A stretch of 64,000 nucleotides of DNA, from assembly GCA_026225945.1 (NCBI GenBank), contig JAMJFZ010001133.1, positions 4,732,501 to 4,796,500 of the forward strand. Reading direction: 5' to 3'. The DNA is from Cricetomys ansorgei. Taxonomy: Eukaryota > Chordata > Mammalia > Rodentia > Nesomyidae. The position numbers and the translations under genes are program-made. Numbering within the stretch: the first letter of the stretch is position 1; each line of letters begins with the position of its first letter. A model generated the notes under the pieces. The model did no database searches and was not told where the DNA came from. It saw nothing but the letters and a program-made list of their open reading frames with translations. Below are positions 1 through 12,739 of the stretch, piece after piece.

Positions 1-207
1 ACTAAATTCACATTGGTGAAATTCAGCTTCGTATATTTACATATTACAAAAAAACCTGAGTATTGATATCTGTTGATCGTACTGCTTCATTCCATAAGTA
101 ACTTAAACATGTGACTATGCCTTTGGCCATTAATAAGTTTCTCCACATTTGAAATAAATTCGTAATTTTAAAATAAAATTGGCAATGTTTGTGGCTATGA
201 ATATGTT

Positions 208-480
208 TCAGTTGATAAAGCACTTCCCACACACAAGTGAATGCATGAATTTGAATCTCCAGTACTCATATAATTGCCTGATACCTATGCTAACCAGCTT
301 GAAATCCCAGCACTCAGGACATAGTGATAGGGATTCCCAGGATAAGTTAGTTAGCTAGACTAGCCAATCAGTGAGCAATAGGTTTAGCAAAAACCTTGCT
401 TTATAAATAAAGCAGACTACAAGCAAGAAATACATCTGATCAGAATTCTGGTCTTCACATCCACATATACAAATATGGGT
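208..480 (+). repeat. B4-family SINE, diverged
   Basis: A low-confidence match to the rodent B4 SINE layout, in sense orientation. A tRNA/ID-like head ('gataaagcactt', then 'gaatctccagtactca') is followed by a B1-like middle ('atcccagcactcagga'), a 'tagctagactagcc' stretch, and a tail reading into 'tctggtcttcacatccaca'. The many differences from consensus mean it is old. No clear target duplication is visible. Confidence 0.7.
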
Positions 481-2010
481 AATTAAATGCATGTGAACCA
501 CTACCCCAAAGTATCACATGGAGCTGTATTTAGTTTGATAACTGAATTATACTGATATTAATGTATTTGATCCAAAATGAGATCCTAACAATAGTTTCAA
601 CAACTTTTTAATTTTATGTTTAATGTCAGATAATGATTATGCATAATTGTAAACAACCAAATAATGTTGGAATTGGGTTAGGCAGCATGAACTAATAAAA
701 TCAAAATAACTTATGTATCACCTATAAATAGTTACCATTTCTTTCTGACAAGAATATTCAGCATGTGGAATAGTTTTCAACAAATGTTTTAAAAGTAAAG
801 ATTCTTACATTAATATTGACTGTAATATACATAAAATAAAATTAATATTAAGATATATTAATTTAAGATTATACAACAAAATTTAATAGAAATGTAAATG
901 ATGAAGATAATATATAAAAGAAGACTTCAAATTTCATTAAAAGTTGTTAAGACTACATGTGATCAATACAAAAATACTGATGTTTTTCTTTTATCATTTT
1001 GAAACATTCAAGTCTGTCCTTAAACAGACAATGATTTGTGATTTCTGAAATGATACAACTTAATATTAGTCGACCAATAATTTTTACTTCTTATAAAAAG
1101 ATTCGATACAGGTAAGTTAACAGATGAAATATTCCATTTTAGATTTTTTATCTATAATATGAGATTTCTTTATACAATAAAACTCATACAAATGGTATGG
1201 AAGTACCATTAAATCATCCTGACTACAGTTTTCTTAAGAAATTGCATAAATTATACTGAGTGTGGGATACTTTCTCTCTTTTATTTGATTATTTTTAAAC
1301 AAAATGTTGGCAAACATTTGGGCAATTGGATTTTGTCTGAGCAAGCATTGAGTTATGATTTTTCTCAGTGAAGTCCAGGATGTAGTATGTGTTTAGAAAA
1401 GCAAATCTACATAACTCAGGAGATAGTTACTGACAAGTGTGAGAAATTAAGAAACTTGTTCTGGGTTTTAGAAATAAAACAGCATTGAGTTGAGTTTATA
1501 AAATGCAATGTTTATTGTAAACAGCCATAAAAAACTACTCAATAATAGATTTTGCTAGTTCCCTTAAGAATTAGTCAATCTATTACTCTATGTTGATGTC
1601 ATTCTTTCAAGTAATATATAAATGAAGAAAAGTCATGAATGCTACCAACAGAAAAGAAATTTATTTTATAGATATGTGTGGAAAATATGAAATCTGAAGA
1701 GACAATTCTATGATGCATATATTAATACAAACTTGAAAGAAAACAATTATGAAAACAATGTCCTAATAAGCAAAAAAAATGTATGCATATAAGAAATAAC
1801 AAAGACCATCATCAATGAAGAATAAAAATTTCAACCAGATTTTTCCCCAGTTATACAAAATTCTAGTAATTGTTGTCTGGTACATTATCAATTTTAGAAA
1901 ATATATATGATATAAAAATGTATATATTTTGTATTATACTTTTTATGTGTTTTAATAATGTTTCTTTGAAATGGAGAAAATTTTATTTACTTTTATTATC
2001 ATATTTTATT
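481..2010. other. AT-rich stretch, nothing recognised
   Basis: Very AT-rich DNA with many short A/T runs. I see no SINE, L1, LTR or coding signal here on either strand. Confidence 0.6.
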
Positions 2011-2020
2011 GAATATATAT

Positions 2021-2038
2021 ATAATTCTATCTAACAAG

Positions 2039-2072
<34 letters not shown>

Positions 2073-2118
2073 ATATATACATACATATATATATAATTTC
2101 TATCTAACAAGATATATA
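2021..2118. repeat. TA microsatellite inside a short tandem duplication
   Basis: About 50 bp of near-pure TA repeat is flanked by two copies of 'ctatctaacaagatata', near 2027 and 2100. The spacing of about 71-72 bp makes this a tandem duplication that carries the TA tract. Confidence 0.85.
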
Positions 2119-2130
2119 GATATATATATT

Positions 2131-2955
2131 TGGACACATTTCATAGTTTTCTATAGAGTTTTTACAAGCATAGTCAAAACCATAATTAAATATTGAAACA
2201 AAGATTAAAATATTCTTATAGTTATTATATCAAAATATAATATGCATGAATAAATATATTCCTTCTATTATTAAAATAATTTAATTGAAATATATTTCTA
2301 AAATTACCTCCAGGAAAGAAGCTAATATATTTCATGAAATACCATATATAGGCATTCTAAGGATACAAATCATGAACTCATTGTACTTACTGTTGTAACA
2401 ATGCTGGGAACAGTTTTCTTAGGTTTATATCAATGTTTTGTTAAAGTTTCAATACAGTATGTTAACTTTTATTGACCACTAAATGACAGATCTGAGTTAG
2501 AAAGAATGCAAGTCACATGATCTGTTTTGTCACCAATCTTTTGTATATGCAGTTCTTACATTTACCTTTTGCACCAGTTACATGCAAACATCTATAAAAT
2601 CTTGTTTAAAAATGTTTCACACCCCGCTTTCAATTAATCTCTGCTTTTTACACAATGCGTTTTTTGTCTATTGCTCATATATCAAATTCCCCTTTTTGAT
2701 ATTTTCTCCCTGTCTTTTCTGATACCAGACTGGTTTCAAATGTCTAAGTGGCAAGACTAGGTTTGGTATGTTCTTGAGAATAAAATAATTGAATATAAGC
2801 AGTTGGTTGAGAAGTGTCTATTTTCTATCATGATACTTGAATGTTATGTTCAATGTTCTACCTATATCTAGAAGCAAATGACACATAATGACTTTTGTAG
2901 GATACAGAATCACTTTTCTGTTTGTTGGAGTAGGCCTTGCCATTCATTGGTAGGT
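2131..2955. other. AT-rich stretch, nothing recognised
   Basis: No interspersed repeat or coding signal is recognised. A weak pyrimidine-rich patch lies around 2690-2720. Confidence 0.5.
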
Positions 2956-3175
2956 TGGTCATGCTCAGTGGATAAATCTCCAGACATGTATGTATGGCCA
3001 GCACTATCTGAACTTAGTGGATATGAAAACATAGGAGGACTTTAAATTTAGAGAACATGGGAGCTATATTGTAAATGAGTCTGGAGGACTAGGGAATTTG
3101 GAGAGTAGAAAAGAGATAGATATGAACAAGGTATATTGCATACATTTTTGATAGTTTGAAACTTCAAAATAAACA
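2956..3175 (+). repeat. L1 3' UTR end, sense
   Basis: Resembles the terminal part of rodent L1 3' UTRs. It shows 'ggccagcactatctgaac', 'ttagtggatatgaaaaca' and 'aggaggact', then a purine-rich run into an A-rich end near 3165-3180. The element is 5'-truncated and contains only non-coding L1 sequence. Confidence 0.6.
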
Positions 3176-3311
3176 AAAGGCAATTATAGTACAGAAATGG
3201 TAGTTTATTTAAACTCTGTGATTTTTTTTAAATATCCACATTTTTTGTTGAAATTTCATTAATTGTAACCACTTTCGTAATTATTTGTTTTGCCATGTGT
3301 ACGAACACACC

Positions 3312-3360
<49 letters not shown>
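3312..3360. repeat. (TA)n microsatellite
   Basis: Nearly uninterrupted TA dinucleotides, about 24 units. The tyrosine/isoleucine-rich reading frame across it is only translation of the repeat. Confidence 0.97.
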
Positions 3361-3364
<4 letters not shown>

Positions 3365-5390
3365 GAATTTACCATACTTCAAAATTATGCATGACGTAAT
3401 TGAAAACCACTTTGCACAAACTGAAGTAAATAATAATAAATAAATCTTGGAAAAGTACAGATTCATATTAAAGCTAAAACTGTGACTTGATTTAAACAAT
3501 AATATTTATAGAAGTTATGAGAGCCAAGTTAGTAAATAAGTAATTTCATAGAACTGTAAATCTGATATTATTTTACAAATACATCCAAATGAGAGAAAAA
3601 TTGAGAGTCATTACAAACCGATTAATTTATGATATCATAGTATAAACTATGAATGTTCGTAATGGTCCTGTCCTCAGTTGACAATCTTTGAGAAAGCTAA
3701 AGTTGCTAAAGGCAGATGTTTGGATGGTTGTAGAAACAGGATAGTCCTACAGGATAGTTTGCTCAAAATGGTGATGCATGACTAATACTGTTTTTTATCA
3801 CTCTATCATTTTTAACCTTTTAGAAGAGAAGCCCCACATGAGCAATTTGCACAATATTCTGCATGCTTTGCTTCCATTTCTTCTCAAAGGTGCCAGGAGG
3901 TTGAGATTACAGCTTTCGTTAAAATCCTCATGTGTCTCTGGTCATCGCTGAATGCCACCATAAAGCAACACTGGAAGCCATAAATTCCATCTGCAACTCA
4001 CAAATCATACCCTCAGAAATCACAATATTATTGATGGATTAAATACAACATTCATTACTACAGAAAATATTATATGGAAATAAGTAAAATATTTAAGTGT
4101 AAGTCACTTAAATTTATGTCTAAATACTAGAATAAACTGAACTCTAGACTAGAATAGTAAGGGGAAATTTAAGCATTATTATTATTATTATTATAACGAA
4201 AAGTATTAAATTATAAAATAAATTAAAGTTATATCATCTTTAATTTTTATTTAGATGTGATTGGAAAAACTCGTTGAATCTAATATTGTGGCTATTGGCA
4301 AATATTGAAGAAAGGTATTGTTGAAACAGAGGCAGTTTCTCACATGGCTGGTTTTTCTACAGAATCATACATTTGGGAGGAAAAGCTAATTGTTAAGTAT
4401 TTGAAAAACTTAATGGAAACAATATAGTAAAACCAGTCTAATATACATGAAGAGATATGTTTATTTTCAATATACTTATTTATTGCATGAAACTAAATAC
4501 TTATAATCAATATAAGATGAGCTAATTATCCTCTCAAATGTGTATTGTTCTTGTCCAAGCAGATTTAAAAGAGCAAGCATTGGTGCCATGTGGGTTTTAT
4601 TCTCAAACCATGACACACCGAGATTAAGACTGTATAGTAGTCACCATTAGAGGACTAGCAATAATAGAAACTCTAGGCAAAGAACAATGAGCATTTCCCA
4701 CGGCAGGCTACGTATTTTGTGAAAGAGGATATAAATATAACTTTAAATGGCTTACTCTCAGATATATAACTTGCAGTGATGGCTTCAACACACATCCTTC
4801 AGGATGTGTAAAACTACGCCATCTCCTTGCACGATGATGTACTAGGGTAAAATCTAATTTCAGAAAAATAATTTCAGCTTTAAAAGAGATGTGTTTCCAG
4901 AAACACTCAGACTAGCCAAATATTCAAGATTCTCTGAGAACTGGCCCTTGATGACCCCTCAGTCTCAAATGCCCTCTCCAGAAGCTTTCAGATCACTGCA
5001 ATTTATCATAATTGTAATATTTTGATTTATAAAGCTAAAGCAATGTGCAAGACAAAGAATTTCAATAGAAAATGATAAAATGCCTCCAATAGTACAGTTG
5101 AAATTTTTCTACATTTCTTGAAAAGCTTCTTTATATATTTGCCAGCATTTTGTTGATCTTAAGAGCACTGAGAAAGTGAATTCAGGCTGCTTAACTTTCT
5201 AAAATTATTTTCATCACTTTTTAGGAAGATAAACTTTCAGATTTCCCCATTCTTCATTTTCAGTGAATCTACTTCATATGTATCAGTTTGCTGATCATTC
5301 GGAGCTCAGTTTTATTGAGGAGATGGAGCTTGGTGAAGTAGGTGATAGAAAGTGGATTTGGTGACTGAAAAGAAAAGGTTCTCCAAAGTA
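3361..5390. other. AT-rich stretch, nothing recognised
   Basis: No repeat family or exon is recognised. A short (ATT)n run sits at about 4176-4194. A 9-bp inverted repeat with a 2-nt spacer lies at 4790-4809. Confidence 0.5.
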
Positions 5391-5420
5391 TGTGTGCGGG
5401 GGGCCGGGGGAGGGAGTGTA
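5391..5420 (+). other. G-run cluster
   Basis: Runs of six, five and three G occur within 17 bp (5398-5414) in otherwise AT-rich DNA. The pattern is compatible with a G-quadruplex on the plus strand if the six-G run supplies two tracts. No gene or promoter context is visible. Confidence 0.5.
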
Positions 5421-6965
5421 TTGACTCTGATCATGAAACTGCATGAGAGGCATAGGCTATAATCAGGTAGAGAATATAGATTGCTAGACATTATTGAATA
5501 CTATATGAAAGTACAGACTGTAGGTATTATTTAATTTCATGAGATAACATTAGCTAGAAAGAAGTGTCTAATTTGTGAAAATAGCTTCATCATTGATTTT
5601 TGCCCTGGCACAAAAGCAATACTTTAGACATTATTTTCTTCAGGCTACTATGGGTTATATTCTTAACATAAAGCAATGAAAGGAAGGTCAATAGAATCTG
5701 ATGTTTAACAAGATGATGAGAATATTCCTTCTGAAAATTTCATTTGATTGTGTGTTGAATGAAGAGTGCAATAATGGCCTTAAGCAAGAAATGAGCAAGC
5801 AAGGAAGGAAGGCTGTACACCTGTTCCTGATAGCTTAAGGCAACTAATAATGCCAGTGATTTAGTGAAGGGCTGTATGTACAGAGATAGAAATATCTCCT
5901 TGGTTTAAATAAATTGATTTTAATTTTGCTTGTTGCATTCTGTGTGTTTCTGTTTTGTCATTGCTGATCCTTTTTATTATATGGAAGTGTTTTAAATCTC
6001 AATTCATCTATTATGCTTCTATTATCTTACAGCAGATGGTTTTTTTAGCATTTGTATATACAATTGGTAATTAATTTTGTGTTTTCTTCCATTTTCATTG
6101 TTTTTGTTTAATAATTACAACAATAATGTAAAATGAAAAGGAACTTTTCCAACAATTGTTTAGTTTTATATTTTTTCCCTAGAAATTCTTCCTCCAAAGG
6201 TACTTTGCAAAGTTTTCAGTATTTTTATGTTTTTTTTAGCTAAAGTTTCTACTCAGGTGTCAGGTATATGCGAACTACCAGATGGGTTTGTTGCGACTGC
6301 ACTGGAGGTATTACTTGAATATGCATCTATCCGTCTTTCCCAGAAAACTTCTAGTAGATGAATACTCTGTGAATATCTGAAAAAAAAGAGGTGGAGTATG
6401 TTTACAATTGGCATATACAGTGTCTAAGATCTAAAACTTTGGACTCCTTCTGTCATCTAAGATTAGATGAGATGGGATTCTACAAAATATGGCCACAGAC
6501 AAAATTGTCTAACTGCCTCACTAGAGTTAAAAAGTATCTGTATGCTTGTTAGAGTGGATTTAGAACTGTTTGTACACACAGACAGACACAGATACAGCAC
6601 ACATACACAATACATGCATACATACATACATGTATGCGTTAAATTGTATTCTGTATCACACCAAATATTGGGTACTTTTTCCATTATAGATAATGACAGC
6701 TGTGGAGGGGGGGCCAACACAAAAATTTGTAATAATCTAATACCAGATATTTATTTTAAATGTTTTAATAAATTTAATGTTCTTAAGCTTTTGTCTACAA
6801 ACCAGCAGTAATTTGCAGTTTATATGATAATTTCATATGAGATTAATGTTATTTGGCTCATTTATGCCTCATTAAAATATTAATTTGTTAGAAGTAAAAC
6901 TATTTTCTGCTTTCCATAAATACATTGGATAACTATTTTGAGCTTTATATTAAATAAACTTGATT
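5421..6965. other. AT-rich stretch, nothing recognised
   Basis: No interspersed repeat is recognised. A small degenerate CA/CATA tract occurs at about 6585-6632. Overlapping open frames on both strands at about 6463-6811 run through that tract and look like chance. Confidence 0.5.
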
Positions 6966-6969
6966 TCTT

Positions 6970-7125
6970 ACAAGTCTGTCTGGTAACTGTGCAGGTCAGA
7001 AGAGATTTTGGATTCCCTGCAACTGAAGCTGTGGAAGGCTTGAGCCACCATGTGGATGATGGGTACTGAATCTGGGTCATTTGTAAGAACAAGTGCTCTT
7101 CGCTGCTGGATTATTTCTTGATCCT
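6970..7125 (-). repeat. B3/B2-family SINE, antisense
   Basis: On the plus strand it shows the antisense signature 'gaggtcagaag'-like sequence, then 'gagccaccatgtggatga', 'gggtactgaatctgggt' and 'caagtgctctt'. This is the complement of the body and head of the B2/B3 SINE group. The copy is diverged and incomplete. Confidence 0.75.
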
Positions 7126-7215
7126 ATGAGAAGAAAATTTAAAATATTTTTATTGGCTTAATGCATTATATGTAGTAATTGCTTTCACAGTGCTGGTGGG
7201 GAATCATCACAATTC

Positions 7216-7512
7216 TCAGCTCTCTAACCTCACACTCCTTAATACACCAGTGTCAGAAAACGGCCCAAGAATGGAGTCCTGTGAGGAGAAATTGAAGGGC
7301 TCATGAAAACACTCCAAGAACACAACACAAGAGTCTTGTGACCTCAGTTTCTTCAAAACGTTGAGTTTTTCTTGAAATGTGTTTTCATGTTCCTCCCAAG
7401 TTTCAAGTGTAGTGGATAGGAGTGAGTTTATTTCAGATGGCTCATTATTGCTTGTTGTTGGTATTAAATTACATCTCTGTGGGAAAATATGTTTTGTTTT
7501 TGTTTTAGTCAT
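7216..7512 (-). other. 98-codon open frame with acceptor-like and poly(A)-like signals
   Basis: I do not recognise the product. Read on the minus strand, the frame runs about 98 codons. The middle (about residues 36-58) is charged and coil-like, containing 'TWEEHENTFQEKLN' and 'LKKLRSQDS'. An acceptor-like pyrimidine tract ending 'cccacag' lies about 20-30 bases into the frame, and an 'aataaa' lies about 60 bases after the stop. That arrangement could be a terminal exon or a processed-pseudogene end. However, frames of this length are expected several times by chance in 64 kb of AT-rich DNA, and no companion exon is visible. I rate coding as unlikely. Confidence 0.15.
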
Positions 7513-8330
7513 GTGCAGCTTGTCCTTGTGATTGTATACAGCTTGAACTCATGAGAACTTTATTCATGGGATTTCTCTTAATCCTCAGAGTACTTATTGT
7601 CTGATGCTGTGAATAAAGTTGGCTATTTCTTGACACTTTAATCTGCTTCCTTTATACTCTCCATTCTCCCAGGTCCCAAAAACTCTAGAAGAGTGACAGA
7701 CCAGATTTTGTCCATTTAAGCATGCAGTGTTTGTTATGACGTAGAGGTTTTAATGGCATGAATTGATGCATAATATTACATTTATTACTTCATATTAATT
7801 TAAGAATTTTTATTTGGCAGCAAAGTGTCAGGTATAGTATCACAGCACAAAGACTATGTCAGATTTGTGGCTGCTTTAGTGTACTGTTTTCATTATTTGA
7901 ATATAATAGTAAACAGCATGACATAGAATAAAAACCATCTGTTCTGGTTCAGTTGGACCAAGTGTCTATGCTTTATAAAGTGTGTAAATAAATATTATGA
8001 TGTTGCGTGCAATAATGGTGTCAAGAAATGTGCTGAAGTACTGATCTATTTTCATCTACAGCATTTTGATGACTGTAAAGTCACAGAACTAAACTTGTTT
8101 AACATTTAAAATGAGATAGGCATAGTTTCTTTTGTATAATAAATTCCCAGGACCTGAATGAGTGTGACTCTGTTGAATATACTGTCAGAAGTTTAAAGAC
8201 AAAGAGTGACAAGACCTAAATGCAAAAGCACAGTAGAAAATTTTATGTTCATGTGAAGAGATGATAATTATATCTATCATCTTTCAAATTATTTATCCAT
8301 CTATCTATACCCATACTTTTTTGTGGTATA
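7513..8330. other. No recognised feature
   Basis: AT-rich DNA. The stretch 7560-7690, read on the minus strand, has an LTR-like feel but matches nothing I can name. Confidence 0.4.
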
Positions 8331-8331
8331 C

Positions 8332-8373
<42 letters not shown>

Positions 8374-8383
8374 ATGTGTGTGT
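8331..8383. repeat. (TA)n(TG)n microsatellite
   Basis: A short TA run followed by about 20 TG units with one interruption. The open frame over it is a shadow of the repeat. Confidence 0.97.
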
Positions 8384-9100
8384 TTACATACATTTGCAAA
8401 TTATCTGTATTTATATATTTATGTATATATAAAATAATGAGTTATATATTTTATGCTTTTATTTATCTATATATGTTGAAATTAATCATAGTATTCATAG
8501 AGTATTTTGTGATCTGTCAAAGAATAATGATTAAAACATTGCTATAATTATGATATAAATAAAAGTATTTGTAAACAGTTTTTAAATTTAATATTGTCTT
8601 TTGATTCTTTATGAATCTCACAATGAAGCAAAATTTCTCAAGTATTTCAGACGAATTCCTATCTAACATCAGAACATTTTCAATTATAATATAAACAAAA
8701 TATACAAAAATTACTAAGAATTTTCATGAATTTGTAGTAGAAAAAACAATTCATTCTATTATCTGAAAAATATAAACTGACTTTGATGTAGTTACCTCCT
8801 CACTCATATAAGATCTTTTTACCTATTGGAAAATGATATTAAGCTTAAACTCAATAGATAGGGAGAAAAAGATGATGGTAAAAGAAATACAGCAAAATGA
8901 TAAAGTCTAGTATCAGTCTCTTGATGTGTTTGTTAGAATTTTACTACTAGAACATGTTAACAAGATGACATACCATCAAATGCTTATCACAATTATTCCT
9001 TAATTTTAAAGTGCTTATGAATTTTGTTCATGTTAGAGACTAATAGTAGATGTAATTTCAACAATACTTACTGATGACAGATTCAGCCAATTACTTCTTG
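8384..9100. other. AT-rich stretch, nothing recognised
   Basis: No interspersed repeat or coding signal is visible. Confidence 0.5.
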
Positions 9101-9104
9101 CACT

Positions 9105-9330
9105 GTCTTAGTTAGGGTTACTATTGTTATGATGAAACACCATGCCCAAAGCAAATTAATAGTTTTTTTGTTTCCACATCATTGTTCATTATCTAAGGAT
9201 ACCAGGACAGAAACTCATACAGGGCAGGAACCTGGAGGCAGGAGCTGATGAAGCGGCCATAGAGGAGTGTTGCTTACTGGCTTACTGGATAGATATTTTC
9301 TAGGGTAGCCTATGACAGTATGACTAGAAT
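9105..9330 (+). repeat. Rodent mid-repetitive element, head segment (copy a)
   Basis: Begins with 'tcttagttagggtt' and continues 'atgatgaaacaccatgccc', 'caggaacctggaggcagg' and 'agctgatgaagcggcc'. This is a very common rodent interspersed repeat whose family name I will not assert. Related copies lie at 14295, 30995 and, inverted, at 36780. Confidence 0.65.
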
Positions 9331-9535
9331 CAGTTGATGAGTAGCCAGAAAGAGATGGAAAAGTCTGAAGTAGTTAATTTTCTAAGAAAGGGTGAACATA
9401 TTCCATGTAATAGGGCCTCTCTGATACCAAACATAAAATCTGATTTGAAGTTATTGTCTCTACTTCAAAAAATGACAATCTATGTAGAAGCACGATTTCA
9501 GATAGCTCATTGTAGAGCAAATGGAAAAGATGCTT

Positions 9536-9575
9536 TGTATGTGTGTATGTGTGTGTATGTGTGTGTGTGTGGGGG
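9536..9575. repeat. (TG)n microsatellite
   Basis: An interrupted TG/TATG tract ending in a G run. Confidence 0.9.
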
Positions 9576-11725
9576 TTTCCAAGGAAGAATGAAATACAAT
9601 ATTCAAGATACGAACCTGAAACTAGAGGGCTTCAGCCTCCAAGACTGAACTAAACTCTGGACTGGCTGCCTTCTCCATAGTCTCTTCTCCACATGCTTGC
9701 TTCTTCAATCCCTGCTGCTTGATATTCACTCAACTTTTTCCACTTCTCTCCCCTAGCTTCTACTGACCATTTCCTTTTATCCCAAGAGTTGGAATTAAAG
9801 GCCTGTGGGTGTCTTCTGAGTTGACTTACCTAAAGGCATATGCTATATTGTCTTCAGATACAAAGTCTTATTTTGCATTAATGAAGAGAATCCCATAATT
9901 CACTTCCTAAATGCCAGTCCAGTCAACCTTTCTGACACTATATGAAGGTGACTGAGAGACATGATTGTGTCCTTCATATCTTCATGTTAGTCACTGGTGA
10001 AGAACCATGGAATTCCCTTTTGTTTAGCATTATCACAAGCAGAGAACAGGATTAACCTGACTAACATTCTTTCTATCCTAGAGCAGCCATGCTGCTGGAT
10101 CAGAGACCAAATTTCTGTCACATCAAATGTTGCTCTGCAAATGGAAAGTTTACATGTATATACATGTATCACGACAGTTGGTACCATCATTATGACACAG
10201 TTCTTTAGTCACTTCTCCAAAACCAGTGTGTAAAGCTGAATAATTCAAGTCTAAATTCTACATGCTGAGCAGAATAACCATGGATGATTCCAGTTGAGAC
10301 ACCTAATAGTGCTATTAAGAGGCAATCTGACTCTACATGCCTCAGCCTAGCTCAATACTAATCATTCAATTGTCGTTAAGGGGAAACTCTACCTAAAGTT
10401 TAAGGAACTTAAAGGATTCATCAGTGAAATAGGATAATGTTTTTTTTGTTTTTTTTTCTCAGACAGCCCTTAAATAACATAAAGTCATCATCCTTCCCAC
10501 CATCACAAGATAAAGATGCAAGGATTCTGGAAATAATCTGGCTATTAAATAGTCTTCCTTGTGTCACATCTAATCAGTTGGCAAAGTTTCTCAAAGGCTT
10601 CACATCTTCCTAGTCATAGCTTTTTACTCATGTGATTTCAAATAATAAACAGTCAGTCAGAGACATCAGACTTCTCTTAATTAAGCTTCAAATGTGTCAA
10701 GAGATACTATGAAGATCCTTTTTTTTCATAAAACATTATATATTAATTGTGAGTAACTGAAAACTAACATGCCTTTAATACTTTAGGACTTTGTATGCTA
10801 TTTTTCTTGCATAGCCCTCTCTTTCTGGAAAAATCACCATCACTTTTGGAGATTGTCTATCACAAAACCAAACATCCAATGAACTGACAAAAACTAGTGT
10901 TAAATATTAAGGAATTTGTAAGCTCAAAGGAAAGGTCAGTTTGTCCCATCAATCCACTTCTCTATATCCAATGTTAATGAGATTAACCTCTTGTCATTGA
11001 GGCAGAAGTTGCATGAATTTCTAAAATGCATTAATTCTATTATAGTATCATAAATCTCTTGATCCATCATCTTCTGTTTCTCAATGTTATTAGCTTCAAT
11101 GTTTCAACATCAAGAAGAAATAAGATAGGCGTAGATTATAGAACTGGAATTGATCAGCCTCAAGAGTTTTTGCTTCTGTCTACTTGCCTGTTTCTGCTGG
11201 CTTCTGATGTTCAGCACTTAGCTGTGTCTGTCTCCTGGAATGTTGTCTTTGAGGAATAATCTTGAATTTATTCCCAGATTCTATGGTGCAGTCCTGTATT
11301 TTTCAGGCTACAGTTGGGAAAGGTAATATCTTGGCTACTTGTTTCAATCTGTAATATATATTTCTGTGTTAACTCAACCCAGAAGTTTTGACTCACTGGA
11401 ATTAGGAAAGTATGGAACCATTGGTTTCCCATAGTGCAGATCATAATCCCATTGTTTTTGATTTTATTTTTTGGTAGCACAGCTCATATTAGAATAGGAG
11501 AAGAAAAGGAATGTGGGGGAAGGACAATCTGATTTTATTCCTGAAAATTAATTTGTGCTTGGAGAGGATGGCTATAAATTAAGTCCTCTTGTGTAAAAGC
11601 TGTCTTCTTTGACATGGACTACAATTATTTTCTGAAGCATTCCTTAATAATTGTAGGAAGGAACATGTGTTCACTGACCATATAATGTTCTAATATATCC
11701 AGAACTTGTTTTTATAGTGCCCCAC
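9576..11725. other. No recognised feature; slightly less AT-rich
   Basis: About 2.1 kb without a confident repeat call. A fragment at about 9775-9812 resembles antisense B1 ('gttggaattaaaggcctg') but is too short to call. An 18-bp perfect palindrome is at 10151-10168. Short open frames at 9987-10233 and 11059-11480 overlap on both strands and have no supporting signals. Confidence 0.4.
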
Positions 11726-11729
11726 AGAA

Positions 11730-11960
11730 TTTTCAGCTTTTTTAACTTTAAAAATTTTAGAGACTACAATATGATTTAAACATTTCTTACTTTCTCTTTT
11801 CCTTCCTCCAAACCTTTCTTACATGTCTTCCCACTCTTTAATTTCATGCTCCCCTTTTTTCATTGTTATTGCATACATATATGTATTTGTATATGCATTT
11901 ATTGCTTAATGTAACCTGCTCTTTTTTTGTATTCTATTAATTCTATTTTTAAGAATTCCA
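11730..11960 (-). repeat. L1 3' UTR fragment, antisense
   Basis: On the plus strand a T-rich start is followed by a C/T-rich segment ('ccttcctccaaacc', 'catgctcccc'), then 'gcatacatatatgtat' and 'aatgtaacctgctc'. This layout matches the antisense 3' end of old rodent L1s and parallels the longer copy at 15085. Confidence 0.55.
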
Positions 11961-12735
11961 TGACTTTTAATCGATACTTAATTTCCACCAAAATGATTAA
12001 ATTTTAAGATCTATATGTATTTATTCTGATAGGAAACATGATATTTCTGGAAGGGAGTGTGCATCAATTTTTTAATAACAGATCATCTTAGTACCTGCTC
12101 ATTCATCTTGATTCCCCATTGAGAAGTTCTGTGAGGGCTTGGTGTCAATGCACTTGTAGAGAGATTTTCACTCCAGGAGAGAAAGCCTATGCTTACACCT
12201 GTATAATGTCACAGATGAGGTATTAGTTAGAATTTAAAGGGGATACATTCTCATTTCTCTCTGGATGAGGAGTGATAAGGGGATCAGAAAAGGCTGTCTG
12301 AACAAATCTCAGTTTGAAATTATTTTGGTGGACGCTAGTGATGATTCTGAGGTTTCTTCTCCCTCTCCTTGCCTTACTTTCATCCTACAACTTTTAAGTC
12401 AATAGTTAGCAGCTGTGTCTTATAGCAGCTCATATTACCAAACCTGACAAACCAGGACTGAGGGAAATCTCATAAGTCCCTTTATAGCCAATGTTCTATG
12501 TTTAGTGACAAAAAAAATTAATTCATACCAATTTAATGACTTAGCATATTAGGATAGTCCTGTTTTCATTTATAGTAAACTGACAAAGATTCAAATGAAA
12601 TATGTGTATTTAGTCAGTATGTGAAGGCCTATCTTTCTTTTACATATAGCTAATAAAATGGAGATTGAAGTCACATATATTATGGTGATTTCAAAAGGAC
12701 AATATCTTTTTATTAGAAGGAATGATGGAAGAAGA
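11961..12735. other. No recognised feature
   Basis: AT-rich unassigned DNA. No open frame, SINE or L1 signature is recognised. Confidence 0.4.
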
Positions 12736-12739
12736 GAAC

